Assembly: GCA_945938055.1 (NCBI GenBank)
Contig: CAMEUH010000010.1
Location: 1-24,729, forward strand
Direction of reading: 5' to 3'
Length of the DNA: 24,729 nucleotides
DNA from: an uncultured Eubacteriaceae bacterium
Lineage (GTDB): Bacteria > Bacillota > Clostridia > Lachnospirales > Lachnospiraceae
The notes beneath the pieces are model-generated. The model did not search any database, was not told the origin of the DNA, and worked only from the letters and a program-made list of their open reading frames with translations. Below, piece by piece: positions 1 through 7,664 of this stretch. A program made the position numbers and the translations under genes. The first letter of the stretch is position 1, and each line of letters starts with the position of its first letter.

Positions 1-314
1 AGAAGGGGTATGAACTGACAATGGACCTGCCGGGATTTAAGAAGGATGAGGTACGGGTTTCTCTTGAAAATGGCTATCTTACCATTAATGCAGCAAAGGG
101 ACTTGATGAGGATGAAAAGGAAAAGGAGACCGGTGCTTATATTCGCAAGGAACGGTATGCCGGTGCATGTCAGAGAAGCTTTTATGTAGGTGAGGAACTG
201 ACGGAAGAAGATATCAAGGGTGAATTTAAGCATGGCATCCTGAGATTGTTTATTCCGAAAAAGGATGCACAGCCTGTGGTAGAACAGAAGAAATATATTG
301 CAATCGAAGGCTGA
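1..314 (+). CDS. Hsp20/alpha-crystallin small heat-shock protein, 3' part
   Basis: The reading frame is already open at the left edge (first whole codon at base 3) and ends at 314, so the N-terminus lies outside the window. The visible 103 residues form most of an alpha-crystallin domain: an ELTMDLPGFKKDEV strand pair, a charged loop rich in Asp, Glu and Lys, the RSFYVGEEL segment, and the closing GEFKHGILRLFIPKK strand with the family's G-I-L-x-L/I core. Such proteins are ATP-independent holdases that bind unfolding proteins in the cytoplasm. The tail after the domain is short and carries no clear I-x-I oligomerisation motif, although IAIEG at the very end is similar. A strong terminator follows, so it is not cotranscribed with the fab operon. 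Family assignment is firm; the start cannot be seen. Confidence 0.9.
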   Translation, partial: KGYELTMDLPGFKKDEVRVSLENGYLTINAAKGLDEDEKEKETGAYIRKERYAGACQRSFYVGEELTEEDIKGEFKHGILRLFIPKKDAQPVVEQKKYIAIEG

Positions 315-360
315 AAATAAGGGGCTGACATATCTGAAAAGTCAGGGGAGAGTAGGAAGA

Positions 361-401
361 AGCGGCATCATTTTGAAGCAAAAGTGATGCCGCTACTTTT
401 T
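361..401 (+). terminator. Intrinsic terminator after hsp20
   Basis: A 10-bp perfect stem, AGCGGCATCA (361-370) with TGATGCCGCT (385-394), can be extended inwards by TTTTG/CAAAA with one bulge. It is followed by ACTTTTT. It lies 47 bp after the hsp20 stop and isolates that gene from the fab promoter. Confidence 0.9.
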
Positions 402-426
402 CTACAGATTTTATGTTGTGTAGAAA
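399..426. repeat. 8-bp inverted repeat between the terminator and the fab promoter
   Basis: TTTCTACA (399-406) and TGTAGAAA (419-426) are perfect inverted copies around a 12-nt AT-rich loop. The repeat overlaps the terminator T-tract and ends 26 bp before the fab -35 box. It could be an operator or a secondary hairpin; nothing in the sequence decides this. Confidence 0.35.
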
Positions 427-452
427 TTCACTCAAATATTTAAAATTATTAA

Positions 453-481
453 TTGACAATATCTGGATATAAGTTTATACT
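453..481 (+). promoter_or_regulatory. Sigma-A promoter of the fab operon
   Basis: TTGACA (453-458), a 17-bp spacer and TATACT (476-481): a perfect -35 and a 5/6 -10. Transcription should start near 487-489, just before the first palindromic operator, which suits control by a repressor. It is the only strong promoter seen upstream of fabH. Confidence 0.8.
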
Positions 482-493
482 TTTTAATAAGAT

Positions 494-566
494 ATTTTGA
501 AGTTCAAAGTAATTAACTGGCGGCGAAAGCCGTAAAGTTTACCCCGCATATTTTGAACTTCAAAAT
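494..566. promoter_or_regulatory. Paired FabT-type operators in the fabH leader
   Basis: Two near-perfect palindromes, TTTGA-AGT-TCAAA (496-508, within 494-510) and TTTGA-ACT-TCAAA (552-564, within 550-566), sit 56 bp apart centre to centre. The form TTTGA-N3-TCAAA matches the operator known for FabT, the MarR-family repressor of fatty-acid synthesis in streptococci and lactococci. The first box lies just downstream of the -10 element, as expected for repression. No fabT-like gene is in the window, so the regulator would be encoded elsewhere. The arms 492-508 and 552-568 are also exact reverse complements over 17 nt and enclose a CGGC-GAAA-GCCG hairpin (521-532). Confidence 0.7.
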
Positions 567-602
567 ATTTTTATGATAGGAACTTTTATGGAAGGTTATG
601 AG

Positions 603-1568
603 ATGGCAATCAGAATATTAGGAACAGGAAGTTATCTGCCGGATAGAGTTGTGACAAATGATGAACTGGCAGAAATGATGGATACAAGTGATGAGTGGAT
701 ACGCACCAGAACCGGTATTGGTTCAAGGCATGTTACAGAGGGTGAAACTACATCAGACATGGCAGTCAGGGCGGCAGAGGCAGCTCTTAAGAATGCCGGG
801 ATAGATGCCGGAGAAATTGATTTAATCATTGTAGGGACGTTTACCGGAGAACAGCTTATGCCGAACATGGCAAGTAAGGTTCAGGCTGCAATAGGAGCAA
901 ATCGTGCAGTAGGATTTGATTTGTCGGCAGCGTGTTCCGGATTTTTATTTTCACTCAATACGGCATATTGCTTTATGAAAGCTGGAATATATCAAAAAGC
1001 CCTGGTGATTGGAGCGGAAACTCTTTCGAAAACAGTAGACTGGGATGACCGTTCGACCTGTGTACTATTTGGAGATGGTGCAGGCGCCGCAGTTGTGGGA
1101 CTGGATGAAGGAACAGAGAGTCTCTTTATCATGGGAAGCGATGGCAGCAAGGGAGAAGTACTTTCTCTGGATGCAAGACCATTAAAGACTCCATTTAGCA
1201 TGAATCCAAAGGAGGTAAATCCATGGATGACCATGAATGGACAGGAGGTTTTTAAATTTGCAGTCAGGAAAGTTCCGGAATGCATTGAAGAACTTATGAA
1301 AAAAGCAGAACTTTCGGTAGAGGATGTGGACTGGTTTATTTTGCATCAGGCAAACGTCCGGATTATTGAGTCCGTTTCTAAAAGACTTGGTGTGGACAGT
1401 TCCAGATTCCCGGTTAATCTGGATCATTGTGGAAATACATCTGCCGCAAGCATTCCGATTCTTCTGGATGAACTGAATCGAAGTGGCAGAATGAAACGGG
1501 GAGACAGAATTGTGCTGTCTGGTTTTGGCGGAGGCTTAAGCTGGGGGGCAACGTATCTGGTCTGGTAA
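603..1568 (+). CDS. fabH: Beta-ketoacyl-ACP synthase III
   Basis: FabH starts type II fatty-acid synthesis by condensing an acyl-CoA primer with malonyl-ACP. The thiolase-fold catalytic triad is visible: Cys111 in SAACSGFLFSL, His248 in LHQANVRI and Asn278 in HCGNTSAAS. The N-terminus IRILGTGSYLPDRVVTN and the DEWIRTRTGI segment are typical. The ATG at 603 is chosen because GGAAGG ends 7 nt before it and the protein then begins MAIRILG; in-frame ATGs at 573 and 588 would add residues not usual in the family. At 321 residues the length is normal. It is the first gene of the operon and lies directly behind the two palindromic operators, so it should feel any FabT-like repression most directly. 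Confidence 0.96.
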   Translation: MAIRILGTGSYLPDRVVTNDELAEMMDTSDEWIRTRTGIGSRHVTEGETTSDMAVRAAEAALKNAGIDAGEIDLIIVGTFTGEQLMPNMASKVQAAIGANRAVGFDLSAACSGFLFSLNTAYCFMKAGIYQKALVIGAETLSKTVDWDDRSTCVLFGDGAGAAVVGLDEGTESLFIMGSDGSKGEVLSLDARPLKTPFSMNPKEVNPWMTMNGQEVFKFAVRKVPECIEELMKKAELSVEDVDWFILHQANVRIIESVSKRLGVDSSRFPVNLDHCGNTSAASIPILLDELNRSGRMKRGDRIVLSGFGGGLSWGATYLVW

Positions 1569-1678
1569 TGGATAAAATTTCATTTTATCATGCAATGGCA
1601 GAAAAATGATTTTTTTATAAATAACTGCGGTAATATAAATGATGCCGTAAAACTTGATTAAAAAGGAGATTATTAAAG

Positions 1679-1912
1679 ATGTTAGAAAAAATGCAGGAAT
1701 TAATTGCAGGACAGTTAAATGTGAATGCAGAAGAGGTTAAGCTGGAGGCTTCTTTTAAGGATGATCTGGGAGCAGATTCCCTTGACTTATTTGAACTTGT
1801 AATGGCATTGGAAGAAGAATTTGGAGTGGAAATCCCTTCTGAAGATTTAGAGAAGATTGCTACTGTTGGTGATGTAGTGGAATATCTTAAGAATAAGGGC
1901 GTTGAAATGTAA
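1679..1912 (+). CDS. acpP: Acyl carrier protein
   Basis: This 77-residue acidic protein carries growing acyl chains on a phosphopantetheine arm. The attachment serine is Ser34 in the conserved GADSLDLFELVM motif at the start of helix II, and the second half shows the usual FGVEIPSEDLEKIATVGD pattern. AAGGAG lies about 10 nt before the ATG. It follows fabH after 110 bp, the widest gap in the operon. That gap contains AT-rich sequence and a short hairpin, which might allow ACP to be expressed at a different level from FabH. Confidence 0.97.
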   Translation: MLEKMQELIAGQLNVNAEEVKLEASFKDDLGADSLDLFELVMALEEEFGVEIPSEDLEKIATVGDVVEYLKNKGVEM

Positions 1913-1938
1913 TTACGCCTGTGTGCAGAGGTAAATCA

Positions 1939-2871
1939 ATGAAGACAAGAGTAACGGAACTTTTGGGAATAGAATATCCGGTCATTCAGGGAGGCATGGC
2001 ATGGGTTGCGGATTCTTCCCTGGCTGGTGCCGTATCAAAGGCTGGCGGACTGGGGCTCATTGGTGCAGCAAATGCACCGGGAGAATGGGTACGTGAGGAA
2101 ATTCGTAAGGCCAAAGCAATCGCTGGTAATAAGCCGGTAGGCGTTAATATCATGCTTTTAAGCGAACATGCGGATGAAGTAGCAAAGGTTGTTGTGGAAG
2201 AAGGAATTAAGGTTGTAACAACCGGTGCAGGAAATCCGGCAAAGTACATGGAAATGTGGAAGAATGCTGGAATTAAGGTAATTCCGGTAGTCGCATCCGT
2301 GGCATTGGCAAAGCTTATGGAAAGAGCAGGGGCAGATGCAGTTGTGGCGGAAGGTACAGAATCCGGCGGACATATTGGTTCTACAACGACCATGGCGTTG
2401 GTTCCACAGGTTGTTGATGCAGTAAACATTCCGGTAATTGCTGCCGGCGGTATTGCAGACGGACGTGGAATGGCAGCTGCATTTATGCTGGGTGCAGAGG
2501 CAGTTCAGGTAGGAACACGGTTTGTTGTGGCGAAGGAATCCAATGTGCATCCAAATTATAAGGAAAGAGTTATTGCTGCAAAAGATATTGATTCAGAGGT
2601 AACCGGAACAAGTCATGGACATCCGGTTCGGCAGCTGAGAAACCAGATGACAAAAGAATATTTAAAGCTGGAAAAAGAAGGAAAAAGCTTTGAAGAATTG
2701 GAACATCTTACACTTGGTGCTTTAAGACGTGCGGTTGTAGACGGGGATGTTAAAATGGGTACTGTCATGGCAGGACAGATTGCCGGTCTTGTGAAGAAAG
2801 AAGAAACCTGTGAAGAAATTATTCAGGATTTTGTGACAAGTGCCGCAAAGCTTTTGAAGCTGGAAGCGTAG
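1939..2871 (+). CDS. fabK: Enoyl-ACP reductase II, FMN-dependent
   Basis: FabK carries out the last reduction of each elongation cycle (trans-2-enoyl-ACP to acyl-ACP) using FMN and NAD(P)H; it replaces FabI in many Firmicutes. The TIM-barrel 2-nitropropane-dioxygenase-like fold shows in YPVIQGGMAWVADSSLAGAV at the N-terminus, GTESGGHIGSTTTMALVPQVVD in the middle, and IAAGGIADGRGMAAAFMLGA followed by VQVGTRF (FMN phosphate-binding region). The ATG at 1939 is preferred over the GTG at 1921 because AGAGGT precedes it by 6 nt and the protein then begins MKTRVTELLGI. Its place between acpP and fabD marks it as FabK rather than a nitronate monooxygenase. Length, 310 residues, is usual. Confidence 0.95.
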   Translation: MKTRVTELLGIEYPVIQGGMAWVADSSLAGAVSKAGGLGLIGAANAPGEWVREEIRKAKAIAGNKPVGVNIMLLSEHADEVAKVVVEEGIKVVTTGAGNPAKYMEMWKNAGIKVIPVVASVALAKLMERAGADAVVAEGTESGGHIGSTTTMALVPQVVDAVNIPVIAAGGIADGRGMAAAFMLGAEAVQVGTRFVVAKESNVHPNYKERVIAAKDIDSEVTGTSHGHPVRQLRNQMTKEYLKLEKEGKSFEELEHLTLGALRRAVVDGDVKMGTVMAGQIAGLVKKEETCEEIIQDFVTSAAKLLKLEA

Positions 2872-2892
2872 TTTTCGGAAAGGAAAATGAGA

Positions 2893-3813
2893 ATGGGTAA
2901 GACAGCATTTATGTTCCCAGGTCAGGGAGCTCAATACATAGGAATGGGAAAGGATTTTTATGAAAATGTTCCTGTTTCCAGGGAAATTTTTGATAAGGCA
3001 TCTGAGGTTGTTGGTTTCTCCATGACAGATTTATGTTTTGAAGAAAATGAAAAAATTCATATTACAGAGTATACGCAGGCAGCCATGCTTACAACTTCGG
3101 TAGCCATGCTTTATGCATTAAAGGAAAAGGGTGTTGATTCGGATGTAAATGCCGGACTGAGCCTTGGAGAATATGGTGCATTGGTGGCATCTGGTGTCAT
3201 GAATTTTGAGGATGCATGCAAGGTGGTAAGACAAAGAGGACTTTACATGCAGGCTGAGGTTCCAGAAGGCGGTGCGATGTCCGCTGTTCTTGCAATGGAT
3301 GCAGCCAAGATTGAAGAAATCTGTGAAAAGACAGAAGGAATTGTTACCATTGCCAATTATAACTGTCCGGGACAAATTGTCATTTCCGGAGAAGCAAAGG
3401 CTGTGGAAGCAGCAGGTGCGGCTTTAATGGAGGCTGGTGCCAAGAGAGTCGTTCCACTTAAGGTAAGCGGTCCGTTTCATTCGCAGATGTTAAAGGGCGC
3501 TGGGGATAAACTGGTAAAGGTACTGGATGAAGTTACCGTTAATGACCCGGTTAAGCCTTATCTTTCCAATGTGACAGCTGATTATGTTACCACAAAAGAA
3601 CCAATTAAGGACCTGCTGAAAAGACAGGTATATTCTTCTGTAAGATGGCAGCAGTCCGTGGAAAGAATGATTGCAGATGGTGTGGATACCTTTGTGGAAA
3701 TTGGTCCGGGCAAAACATTATCTTCTTTCGTGAAGAAGATTAATAAAGAAGTGAAAGTCTTAAATATTGAAAAATATGAGGACTTGGATAAGGTGGTAAG
3801 TGAACTGTGTTAA
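2893..3813 (+). CDS. fabD: Malonyl-CoA:ACP transacylase
   Basis: FabD moves malonate from CoA to ACP, feeding FabH and FabF. The N-terminal FMFPGQGAQYIGMG block and the nucleophile Ser90 in GLSLGEYGALVASG are clear; the usual GHSLG is GLSLG here, as in some Firmicute homologues. Catalytic His196 lies in SGPFHSQML, and the QQSVERMI and EIGPGKTLSSF segments close the protein. Two ATGs are possible. The one at 2893 has AAAGG about 9 nt upstream, while 2887 would leave only 3 nt, so 2893 is preferred. The last 7 nt overlap the start of fabG, suggesting translational coupling. Confidence 0.95.
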   Translation: MGKTAFMFPGQGAQYIGMGKDFYENVPVSREIFDKASEVVGFSMTDLCFEENEKIHITEYTQAAMLTTSVAMLYALKEKGVDSDVNAGLSLGEYGALVASGVMNFEDACKVVRQRGLYMQAEVPEGGAMSAVLAMDAAKIEEICEKTEGIVTIANYNCPGQIVISGEAKAVEAAGAALMEAGAKRVVPLKVSGPFHSQMLKGAGDKLVKVLDEVTVNDPVKPYLSNVTADYVTTKEPIKDLLKRQVYSSVRWQQSVERMIADGVDTFVEIGPGKTLSSFVKKINKEVKVLNIEKYEDLDKVVSELC

Positions 3814-4547
3814 AGAATAAAATCGCTTTGGTAACAGGAGCTTCCAGAGGCATTGGAAGACAAATTGCGCTTTCCATGGCAAAGGAAGGTGCCCTGGTCA
3901 TTGTCAATTATAACGGCAGTAAAGAAAAAGCAGAAGAGGTTGTGGCGCAGATTATTGCCGATGGCGGCATGGCAGAAAGCTATGGATGTAATGTGGCAGA
4001 TTTTGAAGCTGCAGGTGAGATGATTGCAGAGGTGATTAAAAAGCATGGAGCACTGGATATTCTTGTGAACAATGCGGGAATCACCAAGGATGGGCTTCTT
4101 CTGAAAATGAGTGAAGAGGATTTTGACAAAGTCATCGAGATTAATCTGAAGGGTACCTTTAATTGCATCAAACATGCTACGCGCCAGATGTTAAAGCAAA
4201 AATCCGGCAGAATCATTAATATGTCTTCTGTTGTTGGAATTGCAGGAAATGCAGGACAGGTTAATTATGCAGCATCCAAGGCGGGAGTTATCGGTATCAC
4301 GAAGTCTGTTGCAAAAGAACTTGGTTCCAGGGGAATTACGGTGAATGCCATTGCTCCGGGCTATATTGATACGGATATGACGGCTGTTCTTTCAGAGGAT
4401 ATCAAGAATGCAATTATAGATAGTGTTCCGCTAAAACGGATGGGATGTGTGGAAGATATTGCCAATGCAGCAGTTTTTCTGGCTTCTGATAAGGCATCCT
4501 ATATTACGGGACAGGTGATTTCTGTCGATGGTGGAATGAATATATAG
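3807..4547 (+). CDS. fabG: 3-oxoacyl-ACP reductase
   Basis: This NADPH-dependent short-chain dehydrogenase reduces 3-oxoacyl-ACP. It has the Rossmann motif TGASRGIG near the N-terminus, NNAG, the serine region NMSSVVGIAG, and the catalytic Tyr154-x3-Lys158 in NYAASKAG. The C-terminal YITGQVISVDGGMNI is typical, as is the length of 246 residues. The start is a GTG at 3807, seven bases inside the 3' end of fabD and with AGGTGG about 10 nt upstream; no in-frame ATG lies before the Rossmann motif. The GTG and the overlap suggest its translation depends on ribosomes finishing fabD. Confidence 0.95.
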   Translation: MLKNKIALVTGASRGIGRQIALSMAKEGALVIVNYNGSKEKAEEVVAQIIADGGMAESYGCNVADFEAAGEMIAEVIKKHGALDILVNNAGITKDGLLLKMSEEDFDKVIEINLKGTFNCIKHATRQMLKQKSGRIINMSSVVGIAGNAGQVNYAASKAGVIGITKSVAKELGSRGITVNAIAPGYIDTDMTAVLSEDIKNAIIDSVPLKRMGCVEDIANAAVFLASDKASYITGQVISVDGGMNI

Positions 4548-4570
4548 GAAAAGAGTAAAGGTGGTAAGGA

Positions 4571-5812
4571 ATGAGAAGAGTAGTAGTTACCGGCATGGGT
4601 GCCATTACACCGATTGGTCTTAATGTAGATGAATTCTGGAATGGCATCAAGGCTTCGAAAGTAGGAATTGATTATATAACCAAGTTTGATGCTTCTGATT
4701 TTAAGACAAAGATTGCGGCAGAAGTAAAAGGTTTTGATGCAAAGGATTTCATGGATTTTAAGGCAGCAAAGAGAATGGAGTTATTCTGCCAGTATGCCGT
4801 TGCTGCTACAAAAGAGGCACTGGAACAGTCCGGACTTGATGTTACAAAGGAAGACCCATATATGGTAGGAACATCGGTTGGTTCCGGAATTGGAAGTCTC
4901 CAGGCAATGGAAAGAGAGCATTCAAAACTTTTGGAAAAAGGACCGTCAAGAATTAATCCGTTACTGGTACCAATGATGATTTGCAACATGGCAGCAGGTA
5001 ATGTGGCAATTGCCTATGGTTTAAAGGGTAAGAGTATTAATGTGGTTACTGCATGTGCAACCGGAACCAATTCCATTGGGGAAGCATTTCGTAGTATTCA
5101 ATATGGCGAAGCGGATGTAATGATTGCAGGAGGTACAGAAAGCTCTATTACACCTATCGGAATAGGAGGATTTAATGCATTGACAGCTCTTACCACAACA
5201 GAAGACATTAAGAGAGCATCGATTCCGTTTGATAAAGACAGAAGCGGATTTGTCATGGGTGAAGGCGCAGGTATTGTAGTATTGGAGGAATTAGAGCATG
5301 CAAAGGCACGTGGCGCTAAAATTCTGGCTGAGGTAGCCGGATATGGGTGTTCTAGTGATGCATATCACATTACGTCTCCGGCTGAGGATGGAAGCGGTGC
5401 GGCAAGAGCCATGACAAATGCCTTAAAGGATGCAGGTCTTTCGCCTGCTGATGTGGATTATGTAAATGCGCATGGTACAAGTACGCATCATAATGATTTA
5501 TTTGAGACCAGGGCAATTAAACTTGCATTTGGAGAAGAAGCAAAGAATGTTAAGATTAGTTCTACAAAGTCCATGGTTGGTCATCTTCTTGGTGCTGCCG
5601 GTGCAGTAGAATTTATTGCCTGTGTAAAATCCATCATGGACGGATATGTTCATGAAAATGTTGGCTTACAGGAATTTGATGATTCTGGTGAATTTGATCT
5701 GGATTATGTTAAGAATCAGGGAATTTCCATGGATGTCAATGTGGCATTAAGCAATTCACTTGGTTTTGGCGGTCACAATGCAACGATCATCGTAAAGAAA
5801 TATGTTGATTAA
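4571..5812 (+). CDS. fabF: Beta-ketoacyl-ACP synthase II
   Basis: FabF is the elongation condensing enzyme. The Cys-His-His triad is visible: Cys162 in VTACATGTNSIG, His301 in NAHGTSTHHND and His338 in MVGHLLGAAG. The N-terminal RRVVVTGMGAITPIG and C-terminal SNSLGFGGHNATI blocks are full length, giving the normal 413 residues. AAAGGTGG lies upstream of the ATG and the gene follows fabG after 23 bp. No second condensing enzyme of FabB type is present here. Confidence 0.97.
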   Translation: MRRVVVTGMGAITPIGLNVDEFWNGIKASKVGIDYITKFDASDFKTKIAAEVKGFDAKDFMDFKAAKRMELFCQYAVAATKEALEQSGLDVTKEDPYMVGTSVGSGIGSLQAMEREHSKLLEKGPSRINPLLVPMMICNMAAGNVAIAYGLKGKSINVVTACATGTNSIGEAFRSIQYGEADVMIAGGTESSITPIGIGGFNALTALTTTEDIKRASIPFDKDRSGFVMGEGAGIVVLEELEHAKARGAKILAEVAGYGCSSDAYHITSPAEDGSGAARAMTNALKDAGLSPADVDYVNAHGTSTHHNDLFETRAIKLAFGEEAKNVKISSTKSMVGHLLGAAGAVEFIACVKSIMDGYVHENVGLQEFDDSGEFDLDYVKNQGISMDVNVALSNSLGFGGHNATIIVKKYVD

Positions 5813-5850
5813 TCAGAAAGATTTATGCAGAAAGATAATGGGGTGAGCAG

Positions 5851-6273
5851 ATGTTGAATACAAAGGAAATCATGGAAATTATTCCCCACAGACAGCCGTT
5901 TCTTCTGGTGGATGTCATTGATGAACTGGAACCGGGAATACGGGCAGTAGGGCGCAAAAATGTAAGCTATAATGAGCCATATTTTGCAGGGCATTTCCCG
6001 GGAGAACCAGTCATGCCCGGAGTGCTTCAGATTGAGGCACTGGCACAGGTTGGTGCGGTTGCAATTCTGTCTTTGGAGGAATTTAAGGGAAAAACCGTGT
6101 ATTTTGGCGGAATCAATTCAGCAAAATTTAAGAAAAAGGTTGTTCCGGGTGATGTTCTTACATTAGAATGTGAAATCATTAAACGAAAAGGTCCTGTGGG
6201 TGTTGGAAAGGCAACGGCATCCGTGGATGGAAAAGTTGCAGTCATGGCAGAACTTACCTTTATGATTGGATAA
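5851..6273 (+). CDS. fabZ: 3-hydroxyacyl-ACP dehydratase
   Basis: FabZ dehydrates 3-hydroxyacyl-ACP to the trans-2-enoyl product. The hot-dog fold signature is complete: IIPHRQPFLLVD at the N-terminus, then catalytic His48 in AGHFPGEPVMPG and Glu62 in LQIEALAQVG. Length is the usual 140 residues. GGGGTG lies 5 nt before the ATG. In many Clostridia accB and accC flank fabZ, but here it follows fabF directly and no acc genes follow. No terminator is seen in the 62 bp after it, so the next gene may be read through. Confidence 0.96.
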   Translation: MLNTKEIMEIIPHRQPFLLVDVIDELEPGIRAVGRKNVSYNEPYFAGHFPGEPVMPGVLQIEALAQVGAVAILSLEEFKGKTVYFGGINSAKFKKKVVPGDVLTLECEIIKRKGPVGVGKATASVDGKVAVMAELTFMIG

Positions 6274-6335
6274 TTTTGCATAAATAAAACCGATTACAAA
6301 AATCAATACTATCTTTGAAAGAAGGTATGAAATTG

Positions 6336-6854
6336 ATGGTTGTAACCGGTTTTTTTCTATTTGTAGCGTGTTCCATACTGGGATGGATATGGGAAGTTCT
6401 TTTGAATATCGTGATGTGCGGAACTTTTGTTAACAGAGGAATTCTGTATGGACCATGGCTTCCGATTTATGGCGTGGGTGCAGTCATGGTGTGGCTTATT
6501 TCCATGCATGTAAATGATGCATGGAAGATTTTTGTCATTAGTGCGGCTTCCTGTGGAATCCTGGAATATGGAACGTCATTTTTCATGGAAGCGATATGGA
6601 GAATGCGCTGGTGGAATTATAGCGGCGGACTGAACATAAATGGAAGGACGCATCTTTTGGTTCTGATTATTTTTGGGTGTATTGGGCTGCTTTTCTATTA
6701 TGTTGTCCTGCCACACATGGCATGGATTCAGGCAAAACTGGTTCTGCCGTCACGTATGGTGGTTTTCGTTCTTCTGATTATCATTCTGATTGATTTTGTG
6801 TATGCGCAAATACATCCCAATGTTGCATCTATATCCACCCACCATCCATCTTAA
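6336..6854 (+). CDS. Small multi-pass membrane protein, PF06541 (putative ABC-transporter type IV) family
   Basis: About 172 residues with four or five hydrophobic segments: roughly 2-24, 40-60, 67-85, 107-127 and 140-160. Conserved blocks of this family are seen: GWIWEV in the first segment, VNRGILYGPWLPIYGVG, EYGTSFFMEAIWRMRWWNYS, and NINGRTHL. The molecular role of the family is not established, in spite of the transporter name. The ATG at 6336 is chosen because AGAAGG ends about 10 nt upstream; TTG 6315 and ATG 6327 are alternatives. The last 26 bp overlap the 3' end of the convergent dehydrogenase gene. It could be transcribed with the fab operon, as no terminator separates it from fabZ. 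Confidence 0.8.
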   Translation: MVVTGFFLFVACSILGWIWEVLLNIVMCGTFVNRGILYGPWLPIYGVGAVMVWLISMHVNDAWKIFVISAASCGILEYGTSFFMEAIWRMRWWNYSGGLNINGRTHLLVLIIFGCIGLLFYYVVLPHMAWIQAKLVLPSRMVVFVLLIIILIDFVYAQIHPNVASISTHHPS

Positions 6855-7563
6855 TCACTTCGCCGGTCAGATAGGAAGGGGAATTTGCAAGTTGCAGGAT
6901 GAACTCCGCCGCTTCCTCAGGTTCTGCCATTCTACCGGCAGGAATTTCAGATGCCAGCTGGTCCAGTTCGTTCTGGGAAAAACAGTTGTTCATGGAGGTG
7001 TGAATTGTTCCAAAAGCAATGGCATTTACCTGTATACCGCTTGGAGCAAGTTCTTTTCCAAGGGCTCTTGTCAGCGCGTTGACAGCCCCTTTTGTAGCAG
7101 AATAGGCAGCCTCACAGGAAGCACCGCAGATTCCCCACACTGAAGAAACGTTAATAATCTTTCCCTGTTTTCTGGAAAGCATGTCCGGTATCACCAGACG
7201 GCACATGTTGAAAACGGAGGTAAGATTCGTGTTTAGCAGGCGATTCCATTCTTCGTCAGTCATGTCCTGTAAAAGTCCTATATGGGAAACACCTGCATTA
7301 TTGATAAGAAGATGAATATCACCAAGCTCTTTTTTAGCGAGTGAGAACAGTTCACTGGCACAGGCAGGGTCGCCTGCATTTCCGAGAAAGGGAATACACT
7401 TTACGGCATATTCGGACCGGATTTCTTCACAGGTCTTCATTAACTCTTCATGGGAGTGGCAGCAATTGATTAAAAGATTATATCCATTTCTGGCAAAAAG
7501 CAGTGCAGTAGCACGTCCAATGCCACGGGAAGAACCGGTTATAATTGCATTTTTATGATTCAT
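6829..7563 (-). CDS. Short-chain dehydrogenase/reductase, YmfI-like (possible EF-P 5-aminopentanone reductase)
   Basis: A 244-residue classical short-chain dehydrogenase: TGSSRGIG for NAD(P) binding, NNAG, the catalytic Ser in NVSSVWGICGASCE, Tyr-x3-Lys in AYSATKGAVNALT, and YLTGEVIKMDGGWI at the C-terminus. The W-G-x-x-G-A-S-C-E stretch between the catalytic Ser and Tyr is, from memory, characteristic of B. subtilis YmfI, which finishes the 5-aminopentanol modification on elongation factor P; ordinary FabG lacks it, as does the fabG in this window. Hence it is likely not a second fatty-acid reductase. On the minus strand GAAAGGA lies about 7 nt before the ATG. It is the only minus-strand gene of the window and stands divergent from trxB. 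Confidence 0.85.
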   Translation of the reverse strand: MNHKNAIITGSSRGIGRATALLFARNGYNLLINCCHSHEELMKTCEEIRSEYAVKCIPFLGNAGDPACASELFSLAKKELGDIHLLINNAGVSHIGLLQDMTDEEWNRLLNTNLTSVFNMCRLVIPDMLSRKQGKIINVSSVWGICGASCEAAYSATKGAVNALTRALGKELAPSGIQVNAIAFGTIHTSMNNCFSQNELDQLASEIPAGRMAEPEEAAEFILQLANSPSYLTGEVIKMDGGWI

Positions 7564-7664
7564 AATGATTTTCCTTTCTTTTTTTCAATATAACTATAGC
7601 AGAAAGAACCAGAATATACTATATTATTTTTAGGAGAATTTGTACCATGGGTTGGAGGGATAAC

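Noticed and set aside
1571..1589. Perfect 8-bp hairpin between fabH and acpP as a terminator
   Set aside because: It is all A/T-rich apart from one G-C pair and is not followed directly by a T-run; the T7 tract comes 21 bp later.
2158..2550. 130-codon cysteine-rich minus-strand frame inside fabK
   Set aside because: Cysteine richness comes from reading Ala/Gly-rich codons backwards; no ribosome site and no family signature.
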